Below, one piece after another: positions 43,405 through 56,547 of a stretch of 64,000 bases of DNA. Numbering within the stretch: position 1 is the first letter of the stretch; every line of letters begins with the position of its first letter. The notes beneath the pieces were generated by a model that saw only the letters and a program-made list of their open reading frames with translations, did no database searches and had not been told where the DNA came from. The translations under genes and the position numbers were made by a program. The DNA lies in assembly GCA_039707465.1 (NCBI GenBank), contig CM077645.1:164697503-164761502 (forward strand), given 5' to 3'. Source of the DNA: Rhabdophis nuchalis (Eukaryota > Chordata > Lepidosauria > Squamata > Natricidae).

Positions 43405-44055
43405 TATTTTATATTTATATTATATTTATTCAATTTATACCCCGCCCTTCTCCAAACGGACTCAGGGCGGCGCACAGGAAAATTAAAAAATACATACAAA
43501 AAATCATATAAAATTTAAAAAACTAATTCAATGGATCCTGCGCTAAAACCAAATTAAAATCCCCAAATTTAAAAACTATCTAAAAGTCAGTTAAGGGGGC
43601 TACGCTAGGCTGGCTAGATGGAACAAATGTGTCTTTAGACACTTGCGGAAGAGGCGGAGGTCGGAGATGGTGCGAAGTTCAGGGGGTAAGTCGTTCCAAA
43701 GGGCTGGACCTGCCACAGAGAAGGCTCTTCCCCTGGGTGTCGCCAGTCGGCAATGTCCGACTGACGGCACCCTGAGGAGGCCCTCTCTGTGGGAGCGTAT
43801 TGGTCTAAGGGATGTATGGGGCAGGAGGCGGTCTCGCATATAACTAGGCCCCGAGCCATGGAGCGTTTTGAAGATGGTCGTCAAAACCTTGAAGCGCACC
43901 CGAAAGACCACAGGAAGCCAGTGCAGCTCGCGCAGCATTGGTGTTATGTGGGAGTGTCTAGGCGCTCCCATAATCACCCCCGCAGCTGCATTCTGGACTA
44001 ACTGCAGCTTTCGAGTGCACCTCAAGGGAAGCCCCATGTAGAGAGCATTACAGTA
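43405..44055 (-). mobile_element. L2-type LINE 3' end, antisense, open C-terminal frame
   Basis: The tail at 43405-43470 reads GGAGAAGGGCGGGGTATAAA on the minus strand. The frame 44037-43600 is uninterrupted for 145 codons: MGLPLRCTRKLQLVQNAAAG, VIMGAPRHSHITPML, LHWLPVVFRVRFKVLTTIF, GPALWNDLPPELRTISDL. It is closely similar to the corresponding part of the 14118-15624 copy. 5'-truncated at about 44055. Confidence 0.9.
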
Positions 44056-44069
44056 GTTTACAGTTTATT

Positions 44070-44160
44070 TACAGCTTATTTATTTATTTATTTATATTCG
44101 ATTTATATACTTTTCCTTCTCCATCGAGATGGATTCAGGGTGGTGCAAAATAACAACACA
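44070..44160 (-). mobile_element. LINE 3'-tail stub
   Basis: On the minus strand a diverged CACCCTGAATCC, GGAGAAGGAAAAGTATATAA block and an AATAA-type tail, older than its neighbours. Confidence 0.55.
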
Positions 44161-44475
44161 GCTACCCATAAGGGTGAGAAGGAAAAAAGAGAAAGAAAAC
44201 TCACCTAGCAGGTCAAACACTCCCACACTTGTTTTATCTGGGAAAAATAAACAAACAAATCCAGATATTTAAAGGCAGGTGAACTAACTGATTCTTGGTG
44301 AGGATAATGCATAGTCATCCATTGGAGAGATTCTTGTAAGCAGAGTATAGATTGTGTTTAAGTTCTGGGTTTTTCAAGTAGCCCATGATCTTGCTTGAAA
44401 CTGGCTTGGTGCCCATGAGCTGTAGACATGTATAAAGGTGCTTTCTCCCTCCAACTTCTCCTCCTCTACCAGCTG

Positions 44476-44945
44476 CCTTGCACAATACAATACAATAGCA
44501 GAGTTGGAAGGGACCTTGTAGGTCTTCTAGTCCAACCCCCTGCATGGGCAGGAACCTTATACCATTTCAGACAAATGGCTGTCTAACATCTTTTTAAAGA
44601 CTTCCAGGGTTGGGGCATTCACAACTGCTGGAGGCAAGCTGTTCCAGAGGTTAATTGTTCTTACTGTCAGGAAATTTCTCCTTAATTCTAAGTTGCTTCT
44701 CTCCTTGGTTAGTTTCCACCCATTGCCTCTTGTCCTGCCCCCAGGTGCCTTGGAGAAAAGTTTGACTCCCTCTTCTTTGTGGCACCCTCTGAGATATCGG
44801 AACACTGCTATCATGTCTCCCCTGGTCCTTCTCTTCATCAAACTAGACATACCCAGCTCCTGCAGCCGTTCTTCATATGTCTTAGTCTCCAGTCCTCTAA
44901 TCATCTTGGTTGCTCTTCTCTGCACACTTTATAACATCCCTCATT
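44476..44945 (-). pseudogene. CR1 LINE 3' end with reverse transcriptase C-terminus
   Basis: On the minus strand a frame of about 122 codons (44925-44557) reads QRRATKMIRGLETKTYEERL, MIAVFRYLRGC, LFSKAPGG, LTKERSNLELRRNF and TINLWNSLPPAVVNAPTLE, ending FKKMLDSHL. It is the conserved CR1 ORF2 C-terminus. It is followed by the untranslated tail CAACTCTGCTATTGTATTG. 5'-truncated near 44945 but otherwise well preserved. Confidence 0.9.
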
Positions 44946-45394
44946 TCAGAAAATAAGCTTATTTTTCCAGCTCTGCTTCATTTTTGTGGCTGTATTTTGC
45001 TTGTTTTTAAAGCAGCAGCAGTGGCAGGATCATTTGTTTGGAGCAGCTGAATGAGAGAGAGAGAAGAGGGATTGGAAGCTAATGATTAAAAAAAAAGAAT
45101 GACCACAATTATAGTTATTTCTTGCTCCTCGAAGAATCTATAACATCCTACCGATGGCTTTGCTGCATTTCAGAAAACAGTTTTCCTGTTTCTTCTTATA
45201 CAACCAAACCTATCATATCAAGTTAAGGCTAAGGCCAGAAGTATGCCTTGCTTCAAATGCTGTGACTCTTATTGGGAAGCAAAAGTGATTTTTTTTTCTT
45301 TTTGGCACTGACAAACACATGGTGTTTGGCCAAGGAAAGGATGACAAAAAGACCGAGGCTGTGTACAAGTGCTATGGGTGCATGTGTGCATGAA

Positions 45395-45461
45395 GTGCGT
45401 GAGCGCACACAAAGCGCATGCTCGCCAAACCGGCTGTTAAACCGGAAGCATCCCACCACTG
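45395..45461. mobile_element. Partial hAT-type MITE, right end
   Basis: AACCGGCTGTTAAACCGG then AAGCATCCCACCACTG matches the family right terminus. Confidence 0.4.
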
Positions 45462-47899
45462 ATCCATATACACTTGTATCTATGGTAAGTTCTCTTTATT
45501 AACAATGTATTTATCTCACACTAGTCAGTCACAGAAGTTAAGGTACTGAGTTTAAAAATCCCTTCATTAAAGTGGAAGGAATATTGACTACATTACCTGG
45601 TTGTGTAGGAGAAAGAAAGATTTAATTAGACTTCCTGGTCAGCAGACAAGTAGAAGATTACATTATTATTGAGTTACTTATTTTCATTCTGGGTATGTGG
45701 AGCTATTAGGGCTTTCCATCTTAAAATACAGGCTCTCTTTTTCGGTGGCTTTGAAAAATCTCATCACTGCTTATTTCTTTGGTAGTTGTCTGTTTAAAAC
45801 ACTGGCACCTCAATACAGCAAACAACACGAGAAGGAGTAAGATTATTTAAGGCAAATTCTCATGGAAACTAGTTATTTCAGTACAGCTGGCTGTTATGAA
45901 AGTCATATTATACCAGTAGAATAAAGAATACCCAGCACTTTACAAGCCTCATAAAATAACATAAGCCCTTGTGGGCACACAATAATTGCCCTGTATATAT
46001 TCTTCTAAAAATGTAATTACAGAATTTGTTTAATATTTATTAGTAGGAATTAAAGAGAAAAATAAATTTTAGAGAACTAACTACATTTTTCTGAAATTAA
46101 ATTATCTTGGCAAAAATGTATGAGCCTATATATTTTTTCCCTGAAGGGTAAATTATAAGTTCAAGGGGACAAGAAGACTGTTTTAATGAGTGAAGAAAAA
46201 GCAAGTTTTAGAGGACCTAGACCAGTGATAGGACTGCTGTGTCAAAAATTCAGAAAATGTGTAAATTTGATTCCCTATCTACCCCGCCATCTAGGCCACC
46301 CTGAACAGCAGCTGAGAGGATGGGACTTAAAGCCTGGCCCTTCAGCCCTAGCACCACTGCTACTACTCAGAGGTATGTGAACCTTGTGGAATAACACAAT
46401 TGCCCCCATGGCTCAATGCTACACACTGAACACTGCTTACTTCCAGACAATGTTCTCTTTCTTTTGATATGTTCCTGCAACTTACCTGAGGCTGCACTGG
46501 TTTGCAAAAACTTCATACTTGAAGCAGTTTTGATGAATGCTCTTCCATAGCCTCTTCAGTCTCCAAAACCTATGCAGAAGCATGTTCCATTTTCATATGA
46601 TTTTTAGACACACCCAAAGCTGCATGAAAATTCCCATTCTCACATGGCCAGCACAGCCTCCAAAATTCATGCAAGCATAGGATAACTACATTGTTGTGCC
46701 ACAGATTCTGTTCTGTCCTGAGGTTACAGAGTAGAGGCAAGGCAGAGATAAAGGCTAATACATTTATGCGCTAACAAATGGTTGCCGAGAAGGCAGTTAA
46801 CAGAGTGCCCTCAAACAAGCCCATTCTTTTTATTTCGGGCTGCCAAACAGCTCAACCAATCAGAACAGGGGGTGCCCCCTTCTAGCTTGTGGACCAGAGT
46901 GGAGACTATGGACCCAGCAGTCTTCCTACTGTTGATTAGTCTTCCTACTTGGACTACAAATCATGCTAGAAGGCCAAGATTTAGTTATGATTTTGAATAA
47001 CATGGTGTGGGAGTTAAGTTCTCAGACTTAGAAAGGATCTAAGAATATGAGGAAAGACTCGAGGGTTGATGATGATGTTCCCTAATAGCTTATAAATAGA
47101 TATCTCATCTGAAAGGAAATCACTGTGTCAATTCTAAGAATGTCACCTTATATTTTCTCTCTAATAAGCATTCATGATCAAAGCTATTTTCAAAGTTGTT
47201 TCTTGGATTAGGTATCTTCCCGCCTCAGTTGTGTGAAGGAAATTTGACACATAATACAAAAGAATTCCAAAGCAACTCAGGCCAACATGCTTTGAATCTG
47301 ACATGGATCTCTCTTTGTTTCAGGTCTCAAGATAAAGCAAGAAATGATTTTTTTCTGTTAACTGCATGATTACATATTCTCTTCACTTTCTCCCTTGAAA
47401 GTCAGCTTTATCATGTTCAGGTAAGAGCAGCAATATTCTTTATCAGCCACACATGCACAAAAAAAACCCTTCTACTTGCCTGTAATTTTGTTCACATATA
47501 TTTGTTACTCTAGGAACAATGTTCATGTCCAAATTCATTTCAATGTACCTTGGGTAAGAACTTGATGGGTAATTTTAGATTTTAAGGGGGACAGTCTGGA
47601 AACCTCTGCTGATTGCTATCAAATTCAGCATATTTCATTTTTTTAATTGTTGTCTGTTCTTTTGGTGAGGGAGGGAAGGAATAAAAAATCTGTTTTAAGA
47701 AACAGATTTTAAGGACATGTGGATCAACAGACATGTGGATCAAAAAACTTAAATAGTTTTTTTGTGAAATTTGGATGATAATTACCTGATAAAATGTATA
47801 AGCTTTTCCTTTATATGTAAAACAAAAAAATATAGCCACTTATAAATTTTTCCCAAATTAAATAATAAGAATGCAGATTCCCCAATCAGAAGATAGAAT
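45462..47899. other. No recognisable feature
   Basis: 2.4 kb without a supported gene or clear repeat. Confidence 0.4.
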
Positions 47900-48620
47900 T
47901 TCACCCAGGGCTGACCATGAGATGTTGCTCAAGGTCACGTGGAGGCTTTGAGCATCTGGATGGGAGAGAATAGGCTTCAGCTGAGCCCTGGGAAGACTGA
48001 CTTGTTGAATTGGTTTTAGGCTGCCTCCTGCTAGTTCTGGAATTGTCCATCTTTAACTCAGCATGGGAAACATAGAAAACTCAGCATTTTCCCCAGTCAA
48101 AATTGGTGTATGATTTAGCAGTTGTCCTGGACTCTTGGCTCCTGCCCAGTGAGAAAGTGACAACTGTAGTCAGGGGAACGTTTATACAGATTCATCTTAT
48201 GCACCAATTGTATCCATCCCTGTACTGGAAGACTTTATTCATGGAGACTTATGCCTGAGCCAGTTCCCTTTTGGGTTACTGTAATGCACTGTACATGGGG
48301 CTGCCCACTTGCATTGGGGCTGTCCACTTGCAATCTGTTGCTAGTCCAGAATGTGAAGATTTAATGCTTCTGATTAGCATATAACAAGATTGTTTTGTAA
48401 GATACACTGGCTCCCAATTTTTCATTGCAATTCAAGCTGCTAATTTTCACCTATAAAACTCTTCATGGTATCATGGTATCAGACTATATGTGGGGCTTTT
48501 CTCCCCACCAGATCTAGTAGAGAAGTATAGGAGGTTAGCACCCCCCCCCCCTCCTAGAAGAATGAAATATTCTGGGAAATATTAAAAAGGCAGAATATTA
48601 CATTTCCCTGGATGAGAAAA
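47900..48620 (+). pseudogene. Old L2 LINE remnant
   Basis: Degenerate L2 RT sequence: a VVLDSWLLPSEKVTTVV-like block near 48125-48170, then GYCNALYMGLP-like and LVQN-like segments at 48275-48360, and WLP near 48410. Many stops. It is much older than the GGGCGGGGTATAAA-tailed copies. Confidence 0.55.
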
Positions 48621-48899
48621 GGAGAAACATGTTTAAAGACAAAGCAGCTTTTTGCAGCTCCCTGCCCCTCCTCCTTTAGCTCCAGGGTGATGGGATTAAG
48701 ACATGGCCCTCAGGACATGATAGGATTAGCCCTTTTACCCATCTCACCACATAGCACCTCAGAAGATTACATCATCCAGCAAGGCTCAACCAAGCCTGGA
48801 AAGTTAGCCAAGGCCCCCTTGGGAGTCTGACAGCTAATGGGATACATTTCTTACACAGGAACAGGAAGCTCTAAGGTGGGATCCAACAGAGGGTATAAA

Positions 48900-48914
48900 T
48901 CTCTATCTCTCCCT

Positions 48915-48972
<58 letters not shown>
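48900..48972. repeat. (CT)n microsatellite
   Basis: CCCT units grade into about 60 bp of pure CT. Confidence 0.95.
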
Positions 48973-48973
<1 letters not shown>

Positions 48974-51900
48974 ATGTGCTTTTTTCACAGGACAACTCAA
49001 GTCATGTGGTCCTGTCCACCATTAAAACCAACTTTCCAAGCAGCCACCATGTTTCCAGTGTCTTTCTCTCCACTTGGAAATGAACCCAGATGGCCATTTC
49101 TTCCAATAATTTGTGGACATTTCTTCCAACTGAAGGAAGATCCAGCTCCCTTTTAACCAAACAACATCATTTTGGGGGTGCTGGAATCATCTAGTGGAAT
49201 TATGGAGCAACATTTTTCTGGGGATTTGGAAGACTCCAAATCCCACCCAATGCTAGCCTTTCACAAGGCACTAGGATCTGGCTGCAACCTAATGCATTTG
49301 AGTCAGGTGCTTAGAATAACTCTGCAATGGCAGGGAGGGGGAGATGGGGAGAGGGAGAGGGAGAAAGAGATTTCTTTGAATGTATAACATGAACTTTAAT
49401 TGGATCTTTTCTTAGGAACCAATATTAGTAAATCTACTTGTACATCATCCTATTAATGAAAAAGGCAAAAACAATACTTCATCTTAATATTCACATAAAA
49501 ATGAAGAAGTCCATGGTTTGATTTTTTCCTCCTTTGTTTCTTAATTCAACTATTCTACCAAGACAAAATAAAGAATTTGCTTAAGCAACTGTTCTGCCTA
49601 CGATACCAATAAAGTACCAATAAAACTTGTACATCTTGTAATAGATTCTGTGCTCATAAAACTGCCTAGTGCCTCCAGGTACAATGAAGGATACATCTTA
49701 AAATGATTGTTAAATATTGAATCTGGAACAGTCAATTTGTGCACATGAAACGATGAAGGAATCTAAATCCAGGTCTAACTAACTAACTAACTCTGCTTAA
49801 ATTCATATCTGAAATGCCGTGCCTAAAGTTACATGACTGCCCTAATGTAATTTTAGTATTTCATCTGATACTATTGAAAGATATGTATAATCCTATGCAT
49901 TATTATTTCAATACATTGTGTATCTATAATGAAAGCTTGTTCCAGACCAATATCACATAGGCTGATCCTTGCCCTCTGCCTCAATTCTGTTTCTGTATGT
50001 CCCAGGAATATGGGACTAAACCAAGAGAAGCTTGGTAAAAGGAAGACCAAAAAGAGATGAGGTAGAAAAAGACCTAACCCTGGACAAAGGCAGAAGGGCT
50101 GCTGGAAAGGTAAAAGTTTAAGAGGGAAGGAGACTCTTGGAGAAGAGAAAATAGAATAGAAGGACAGAGGAGAAAGCAGAATAGAAGAGGACAGGAACAA
50201 CTGACCTGAATAAAGGCAATGGGTTGAATCCAGACTTAATTGTGTTTTGTCAAAAACTTGAAATCAATGTATCTGATGTTACTTCTACAATAATCTGTTT
50301 TTCTAACAGATGTCAGTGTCTTGCTTTTAATTTGGGCTATATTCGTATTCAACCCAGGCTCAATAAAATAAGATCTTATCATCAACTTCTAGGACAGAAC
50401 CCATTACAGCATGAAGCATTGCTTTATTGTATAATTCTGCCTGACATACTCCTTAAAGAGCATCAATATTATTTTACTTGTATAGCTGTGTATATGTATA
50501 CATGCTGACAGTGGTAAAAATTGGCAAGCCCAACTGTCAGCCAACTGCAATTTTATCCTTAGATTTGACACACTACATTGTTCAGAGTTTCAAGTCAAAA
50601 GGTTATCTTGATATTTCTAATTAATGAGCTTTTCAGTGAATAAAAATAATGGCTGTTTGTTTCTCTATGTCGATTACAGAATCACAAATGGCAGAAATAT
50701 AGAAAGAGAAGAATTTTAAATGTTGTGCCAATGAAAGTTTAACTTGCTTTAAAAGACGCAGAAACTTTCCACTTCTCTTCCTTTCCTCTCCAGACTGCAT
50801 AAACAAGGAAAGAGCAGTTTTAAATAGAAGCAGCATATGCCCAAATGGCAGCTTTATTCATAAACGGTTCAGTTTAAACTAGTTTTCTTTCAGGCAGATG
50901 CTAAGTACCATTACCAGATTTCTAAATGTCAATCAGACAGTTCTCATATTTTACTATCTCTAATATTTTGAATATTATTTTAAATAGTTATGTTTCTAAT
51001 GTTTGTCAGATTGAAGCAATTGCTCTTAAAATGAGACATAGACAGCCAGTTTGACATTGGCTAAAATTAGTACCCATGTTTTCTCTATCCCCAACAAAAG
51101 CTTCATGGAAATAGAAAATCCAAATGAATCTTTATATTCGTAGACTCTAGTCATCAGCTTCATGCACTTCCTTTCTTTTTGCAAAAATTCTCCTCTATGT
51201 ATGTTTCTGAGTTCTGGCAAGATAGTTCCCAACAGAAGGGGCCATTATTACTGAAAATTTAATCACATTCTGTCCTAAAACATCAGCTACAGATGATCTA
51301 TTTAAAAAGTACAAAAATAGATTTAAAGGAGCATAGCATGAATACTCCACCAAAGTTTTCCATGGAAATTGTATTCTTTATTCCTCATAAAAATCCAGCT
51401 ACAAATTCTATTTTCCTCTGTGCTACGGTCATTCTGTTTTTCTCATGGGAGACTAGGTAGAAAGAAAACTCCCCACCATCCAAATCTTACTCCAGGGACT
51501 GAGACGAATTCAACTATTCTTAAACCCACTTGAAATTTGTTGGACCATTTTTGAAACTCTAGAGTTTCCTGCACTACATTAGGATTAGATTCCTTTTTTT
51601 TCTACAGCCACGTTTTAAAATTAAAAGACAATCTGTTCTTTCTTGCCATCTGTGTCTGTCAGTCTAATTTCAAAAACATTAAACACACAATCAATTTAGA
51701 TCTTGGTAAGAGTGATTTGTCCTTCCTCCAAGGAGAAGCAATGGGCAAAGCAGCAATATATGGAGGTCAGAAAGAGAAAGGGGGAAAATGGCAGCAGAAG
51801 GACAGGAATTGTTTACATCAACTTTTTGCTAATGTTCCCCTGCCTACCATTAGCTTCAATGTACTTTTGACTTTGACCTTAACTAATGCAGTTTAGTTAC

Positions 51901-52580
51901 ATTAGTTCAGAGGAAAAAGTAATTAACTTCTCTGTTACCATATAATTTTGGCTAGTGCTTGAACTACAGAATGACCTAGGCAGCACATTCATCAAGTAGA
52001 AGCCACAATAGTTTAATATGTATCATGGTACTCATATGCAAATGATGTGCATTATATAAACATGTATCAGTCACATCATGAAGTGAATGACATAATGTAT
52101 GTCCTTGTTTGCACAGCAGTGTCATGACTCATGAGATATCATTTTCCTCCCTGGTAGATGCTATGCTTGGTATAGCCAAGATCTAATAAAGGAAGTCAAA
52201 AGCTGTTAATTTTGGGAACTTTTCAACAAAGCCCACAACTTCATTACTGTGATCTGTGATAGTTACAAAGCTACAAAACTCAGAGAAAATATCATAATTC
52301 AGTTAATTGGGTGAAATCATTCTGAATCTTAGCGTAATCCCAGAGAGGATTAAGCATGTCAAATCTCTTGACTTGACTTGTCTACACTGTGAAGAAATTA
52401 TGTGAAAAAATGATTAAACCTAACACTACAAAATCAATGTTGTTTGTAAGATTTCATTAAATACTTATTTTTTTTATCTTTCCTGGGGAAAAAAAGCTGT
52501 AGAAAAAATGAATACAGAAAAGAAAGGAATGAACTATGTCAAACCCATGAATGAATAAAAACCCTGCATTATTTCTGAGT
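48973..52580. other. No recognisable feature
   Basis: 3.6 kb of AT-rich DNA. ORFs at 49871-50200 and 50224-50508 have no motif. A small (AACT)n lies near 49775-49793. Confidence 0.4.
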
Positions 52581-52582
52581 GG

Positions 52583-52605
52583 AGATAGATAGATGATAGA
52601 TAGAT

Positions 52606-52668
<63 letters not shown>

Positions 52669-52679
52669 GATAGACAGAC

Positions 52680-52730
<51 letters not shown>

Positions 52731-52755
52731 AAGAGATAGATGATAGACAGATATT
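52583..52755. repeat. (GATA)n/(GACA)n compound array, Bkm type
   Basis: About 90 bp of GATA units with GATGATA interruptions is followed by about 55 bp of GACA units (52673-52727) and a degenerate GATA end. The GATA plus GACA combination is the Bkm simple repeat first described in snakes. Confidence 0.95.
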
Positions 52756-54974
52756 CTTTTTTTTTGTTTATAGTCACTTTACGTTTTTTGGATCATTTCT
52801 AAAGATAAAGAAAATAAGAAAGAAAGAGAAATAATGTGGAGGTGTGTTAAACCAGTGTCAGATCTTCACTTGATACCTACATTAAGCCAACATTAGCATA
52901 ATCATTTATTGATTTATTATTTAAAGAAATCACAGTAGCTAGCAAAACATGAGGAAATCAGTCATACTGATTTAGATGTATAAATCACTAAATCCTGAAG
53001 TTCAGCACTGCCCACAGTGGAATATCTTCACGAATCTTCTGTTTAATTTGGTGTACTTTCCGAGCAATCGCTATAAATCATAATTTTAGTAACTGGAGAT
53101 CTATAATTAATTTCAGAATATTTCAGTGATTTTGAAGCATGTTTAATGCTCTCTAATCATTTAACATTCTTTACTATTAGCTTCTGATGTAGAACTTGCG
53201 ATAACTGCTGCTGGAATAACAAACTCTGGCAAGGATATATTTTAAAAAGAGTTAATCAGTCTAATCTCCTTTTAATAGCCATCCAAATAATTGGCTGGCT
53301 GTATAACTTGTGGAAATACAGGTAACATATCCTTCTATTATAGAGGAATGGATGAGTGAATAGTAAACATGATCACCAAAATAGTCTTATGCTGCAGGGC
53401 AAAAATTGAGAGTAATCATGAATGTAAAATCCAGTATCTTGGCCACTGATTCCCCCCTCCCTTTTCAGAGCTTCCAGAGAGAAAATTATTTCATGATGTA
53501 TGGTCACTCTGAAACAAGCTTCTGAGAGGGGACATCCATCCACCCCCATGTTTTAGGGTTATGTATACAGCCTGTAGCTAACAAAATAATTTCCTGAAGT
53601 TTTGCCTCCCTCAAATTTTGCCATCTGCCTCATGAAACCTTTTCCGACACATGGTCTGATCCCAGCCAACATTCAAAAGACTGACAGCTATTTCATGGCT
53701 GTGAAATTAGCATTCCTCTGCCTCAAACAGGAACTTGAGGTTTAAATCAGCAAGTAGCAAAGGAAGATTTATCCTAGCCCCTCTTGGGGATAATATAATA
53801 CATAAAATGTAGCTAGGAAAAGGAGCTAAGGAACATTTCCTTTGACCTTGTGATTAAAGGTTGATGTCTAATAAAACCTGCAAAATTCCATGGAAGCAAG
53901 CAGGAAATGTTTGTTACAATTGATTCATTCATTTTTTAATTAGTAAGTAATGAGTTTGGCTAGAAATATCATTTAAATGTTTGTGGGGGTTTTTTCCTAA
54001 AAAATGGAACACATACTCTTTTAATCTTTATAACTTCTGATTTCTATGTTCTGTGTAATGTATATCTTCTTCCTGCAAGCTTTGTGATGATGTGTTTTAG
54101 CCAAAAGATCAGTAACATCTTAGGTGTTTTCACAATTTCAATTTTTCTCTATTTTTCTCAATGGCAAATTTTGGTGATGCTGCTTGTGACTTTCACACCT
54201 TTCTATTTTAATATCCCTCACTACTTATTGTTTTTCACATGAATATTTAAATCAAATAATGACCTCTCACTCTTCCTTTGAACTTTTAAGTAAGGTTAAT
54301 TTCACTTATGCCTTGTGAGATCGATCTGTATCCCAAAGGGATGATTTTTAATATAAAATAAATAATTTGTATTGTGGACTAAAAATCCTACATCCAGCAA
54401 GTGGAGGAGGCCAACAGAAAAAGAGAAACAGTAATTCAGCAAAGATTGTTGGATATTTTCACTTGAGCAGATGTTAACTCTTTTGCTTGTAATACTTATA
54501 AATGAGTGTAACCCACTATGCCCATTTCTTACTGCTTACTTCTTTTGTGGTTAAATGCTACTTTTCCTTCCATATGGTTCTTTTAACAATTGATCATTAA
54601 TCCCATCCTAGAATAGTTTGACACGCATAATGATATTTCCTTGGTTTTCTTGCATGTGATTTGTCCATTTAGAGATCATGGAAACGAGCTCTTATCAGTA
54701 GGGCTATCTGTCTGTATACTATTGAAGCATCATTATACCAAATAACATTGAAACTGGATTGACATCAGGATACATTGTATTGGAAGAACGAGGAAATGGT
54801 TTGCAAATAATTTCAAAGTCTGTGAGTCATATTTGGCTCAAAATCTGTGAGCAATTTGGCTCAGTTTTAATCTCTGTCACTTGCTTTTACTTTTAATTGC
54901 CTTCAGTGATGTCTGTAATCATAAAGTCATACATAGATGATTCTGTTTTGATGGGTAGAATCCTGTGCTATCCT
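52756..54974. other. No recognisable feature
   Basis: 2.2 kb without a supported gene or repeat. Confidence 0.4.
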
Positions 54975-55090
54975 CAGTGGTGGGATTCATATAATTTAAC
55001 AACTGGTTCTCTGCCCTAATAGCCGGCTGGGTGGGTGTGGTTGGGTGGCCAGGGGGCATGACAGCAGTCAGCCTCCTGCAGCACTCTGCC
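54975..55090. mobile_element. Partial hAT-type MITE, left end
   Basis: CAGTGGTGGGATTCATATAA then AACAACTGGTTCT matches the family left terminus; the right end is not recognised. Confidence 0.45.
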
Positions 55091-56200
55091 AGCCAGAAGG
55101 GCCACAGGGGTTAATTACAAAATGTGGGTTTTGCTTTGTGACATCCAGATCCAGCGAGCAAGGGTGTGAACTGCACAGAAAATACACTTTTGTTTGCTTA
55201 TGAAGAAATATCCCCAAGGTCAGTTGTATGCCAAATGCAGACTGACTTTTAGCTACACAACTCTCCAGCAAACAGCAACTTTTGAAGAGAATTAATTTTA
55301 GGATGAGCAACCACAGTTTGCATATTGGAGGTTCCTAAAGGAATGCTGGGAAACTCTGTATTTTAAAGAATATTTGAGGGAGGGGTACAAAATAGCCCTT
55401 CTCTGCTTGAGACTGTAGAGACTTAGCACCAATCAAAATACTTTTTGTGAATCAACTGATCAACAATGACAGGGTAAGCCACTAGTATATGAAAATAAGA
55501 GCAAACTCCATTCCCTTCTAGTACTGATGATGTTACCTAGTTGGTAATAAAGCATCTGCAAAAAACAAACAAACATCAAGGTCAGAGAGCACCAAGGAAC
55601 CGGCAGTTCAACCCTGAGCTACAAATGTTATTTTCTATCAATAAACACTTTTTGGTTATAGGGACTCAAGAGCCTGCATTATATGAGATGTCTCCCAGTA
55701 GATTTTATTCTAAATTTTGATATGATTTCTGTAAATAAGGAATGTGGCTGAGTATTTGATCCTTCATACATAAAAAAAAATACAAAGTTAAGGGATAAAC
55801 AAATAAAAAACAGAATTGAAAAAAGAAAAGGCTCAGGAAAAAAAGTGAAAGTGTAAAAAGAGAAAGGAAAAGAAGGAAAACTGAAAAAAAGTGACTTCCA
55901 ACTTTCTTTCATAAAGATATAAGTTAAAAAAAAACACCAAATCCTTACTCTAAGATTAGCATTTGTTTACATTATTTCCATAATCCCTTATTCAATCATC
56001 AAACCCAGATCAACTTTTAATTTCAGTTTCTCATAAAAAGTCCAGTAATGGTTCTTTTTGTGAGAAAGTTTAATCACTATTTATTTAATAGTGATTAAAA
56101 ATCACTATTTAAGCGCTTTAGTCACTATTTGTCAATGAAACCACAACTGATTTATTTAATTGCACCATTTAAACAGGAATGGACCTAACCTCTAGTGTAG
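55091..56200. other. No recognisable feature
   Basis: No supported gene. Purine-rich low-complexity sequence at 55800-55890. Confidence 0.4.
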
Positions 56201-56204
56201 ACCT

Positions 56205-56310
56205 ATGATTCTCAACTTTAGCAACTTTAAGTTGCATGGACTTCAATTCCCAGAATTCCCCAGGCAGCATGAAGTTTGCCCATCTTAAACTTGACTGAAA
56301 AATGCTGATC
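56205..56310. mobile_element. Decayed palindromic hAT MITE
   Basis: TTCTCAACTTTAGCAACTTT, GGACTTCAATTCCCAGAATT and CCCCAGGCAGCATG match one arm of the 57424-57558 element. The second arm is lost or unrecognisable. Confidence 0.5.
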
Positions 56311-56456
56311 TACAGATAGGGATTTTCCCATTTTTCTTTTATTAGTTCCTACTTACTTATGAGCAATCATAATGCAAAACCTTGATTCCCAACTCAACTT
56401 AGAGCAGGGATTTTGGTCCTGGAAGGCCTCCTGTACCAACCTGGAATTCAGCCAGC

Positions 56457-56547
56457 CAGAGGTGGGATTAGCTGGTTCTCCAAACTGGGCAAAAATTTAA
56501 CAGCCAGTTCTCTTGAAGCGGTGTGAACCGGCTGAATAACACCTCTG
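56457..56547. mobile_element. Short hAT-type MITE (91 bp)
   Basis: Begins CAGAGGTGGGATTAGC and ends GAATAACACCTCTG, with internal CTGGTTCTCC and GTGTGAACCGGCTG. Both termini fit the 3292/31299 family; most of the interior is missing. No matching 8-bp flanks are seen. Confidence 0.5.

Noticed and set aside
52457..52777. Hydrophobic repeat protein (YLSIYLSI...)
   Set aside because: Translation of the GATA/GACA array.
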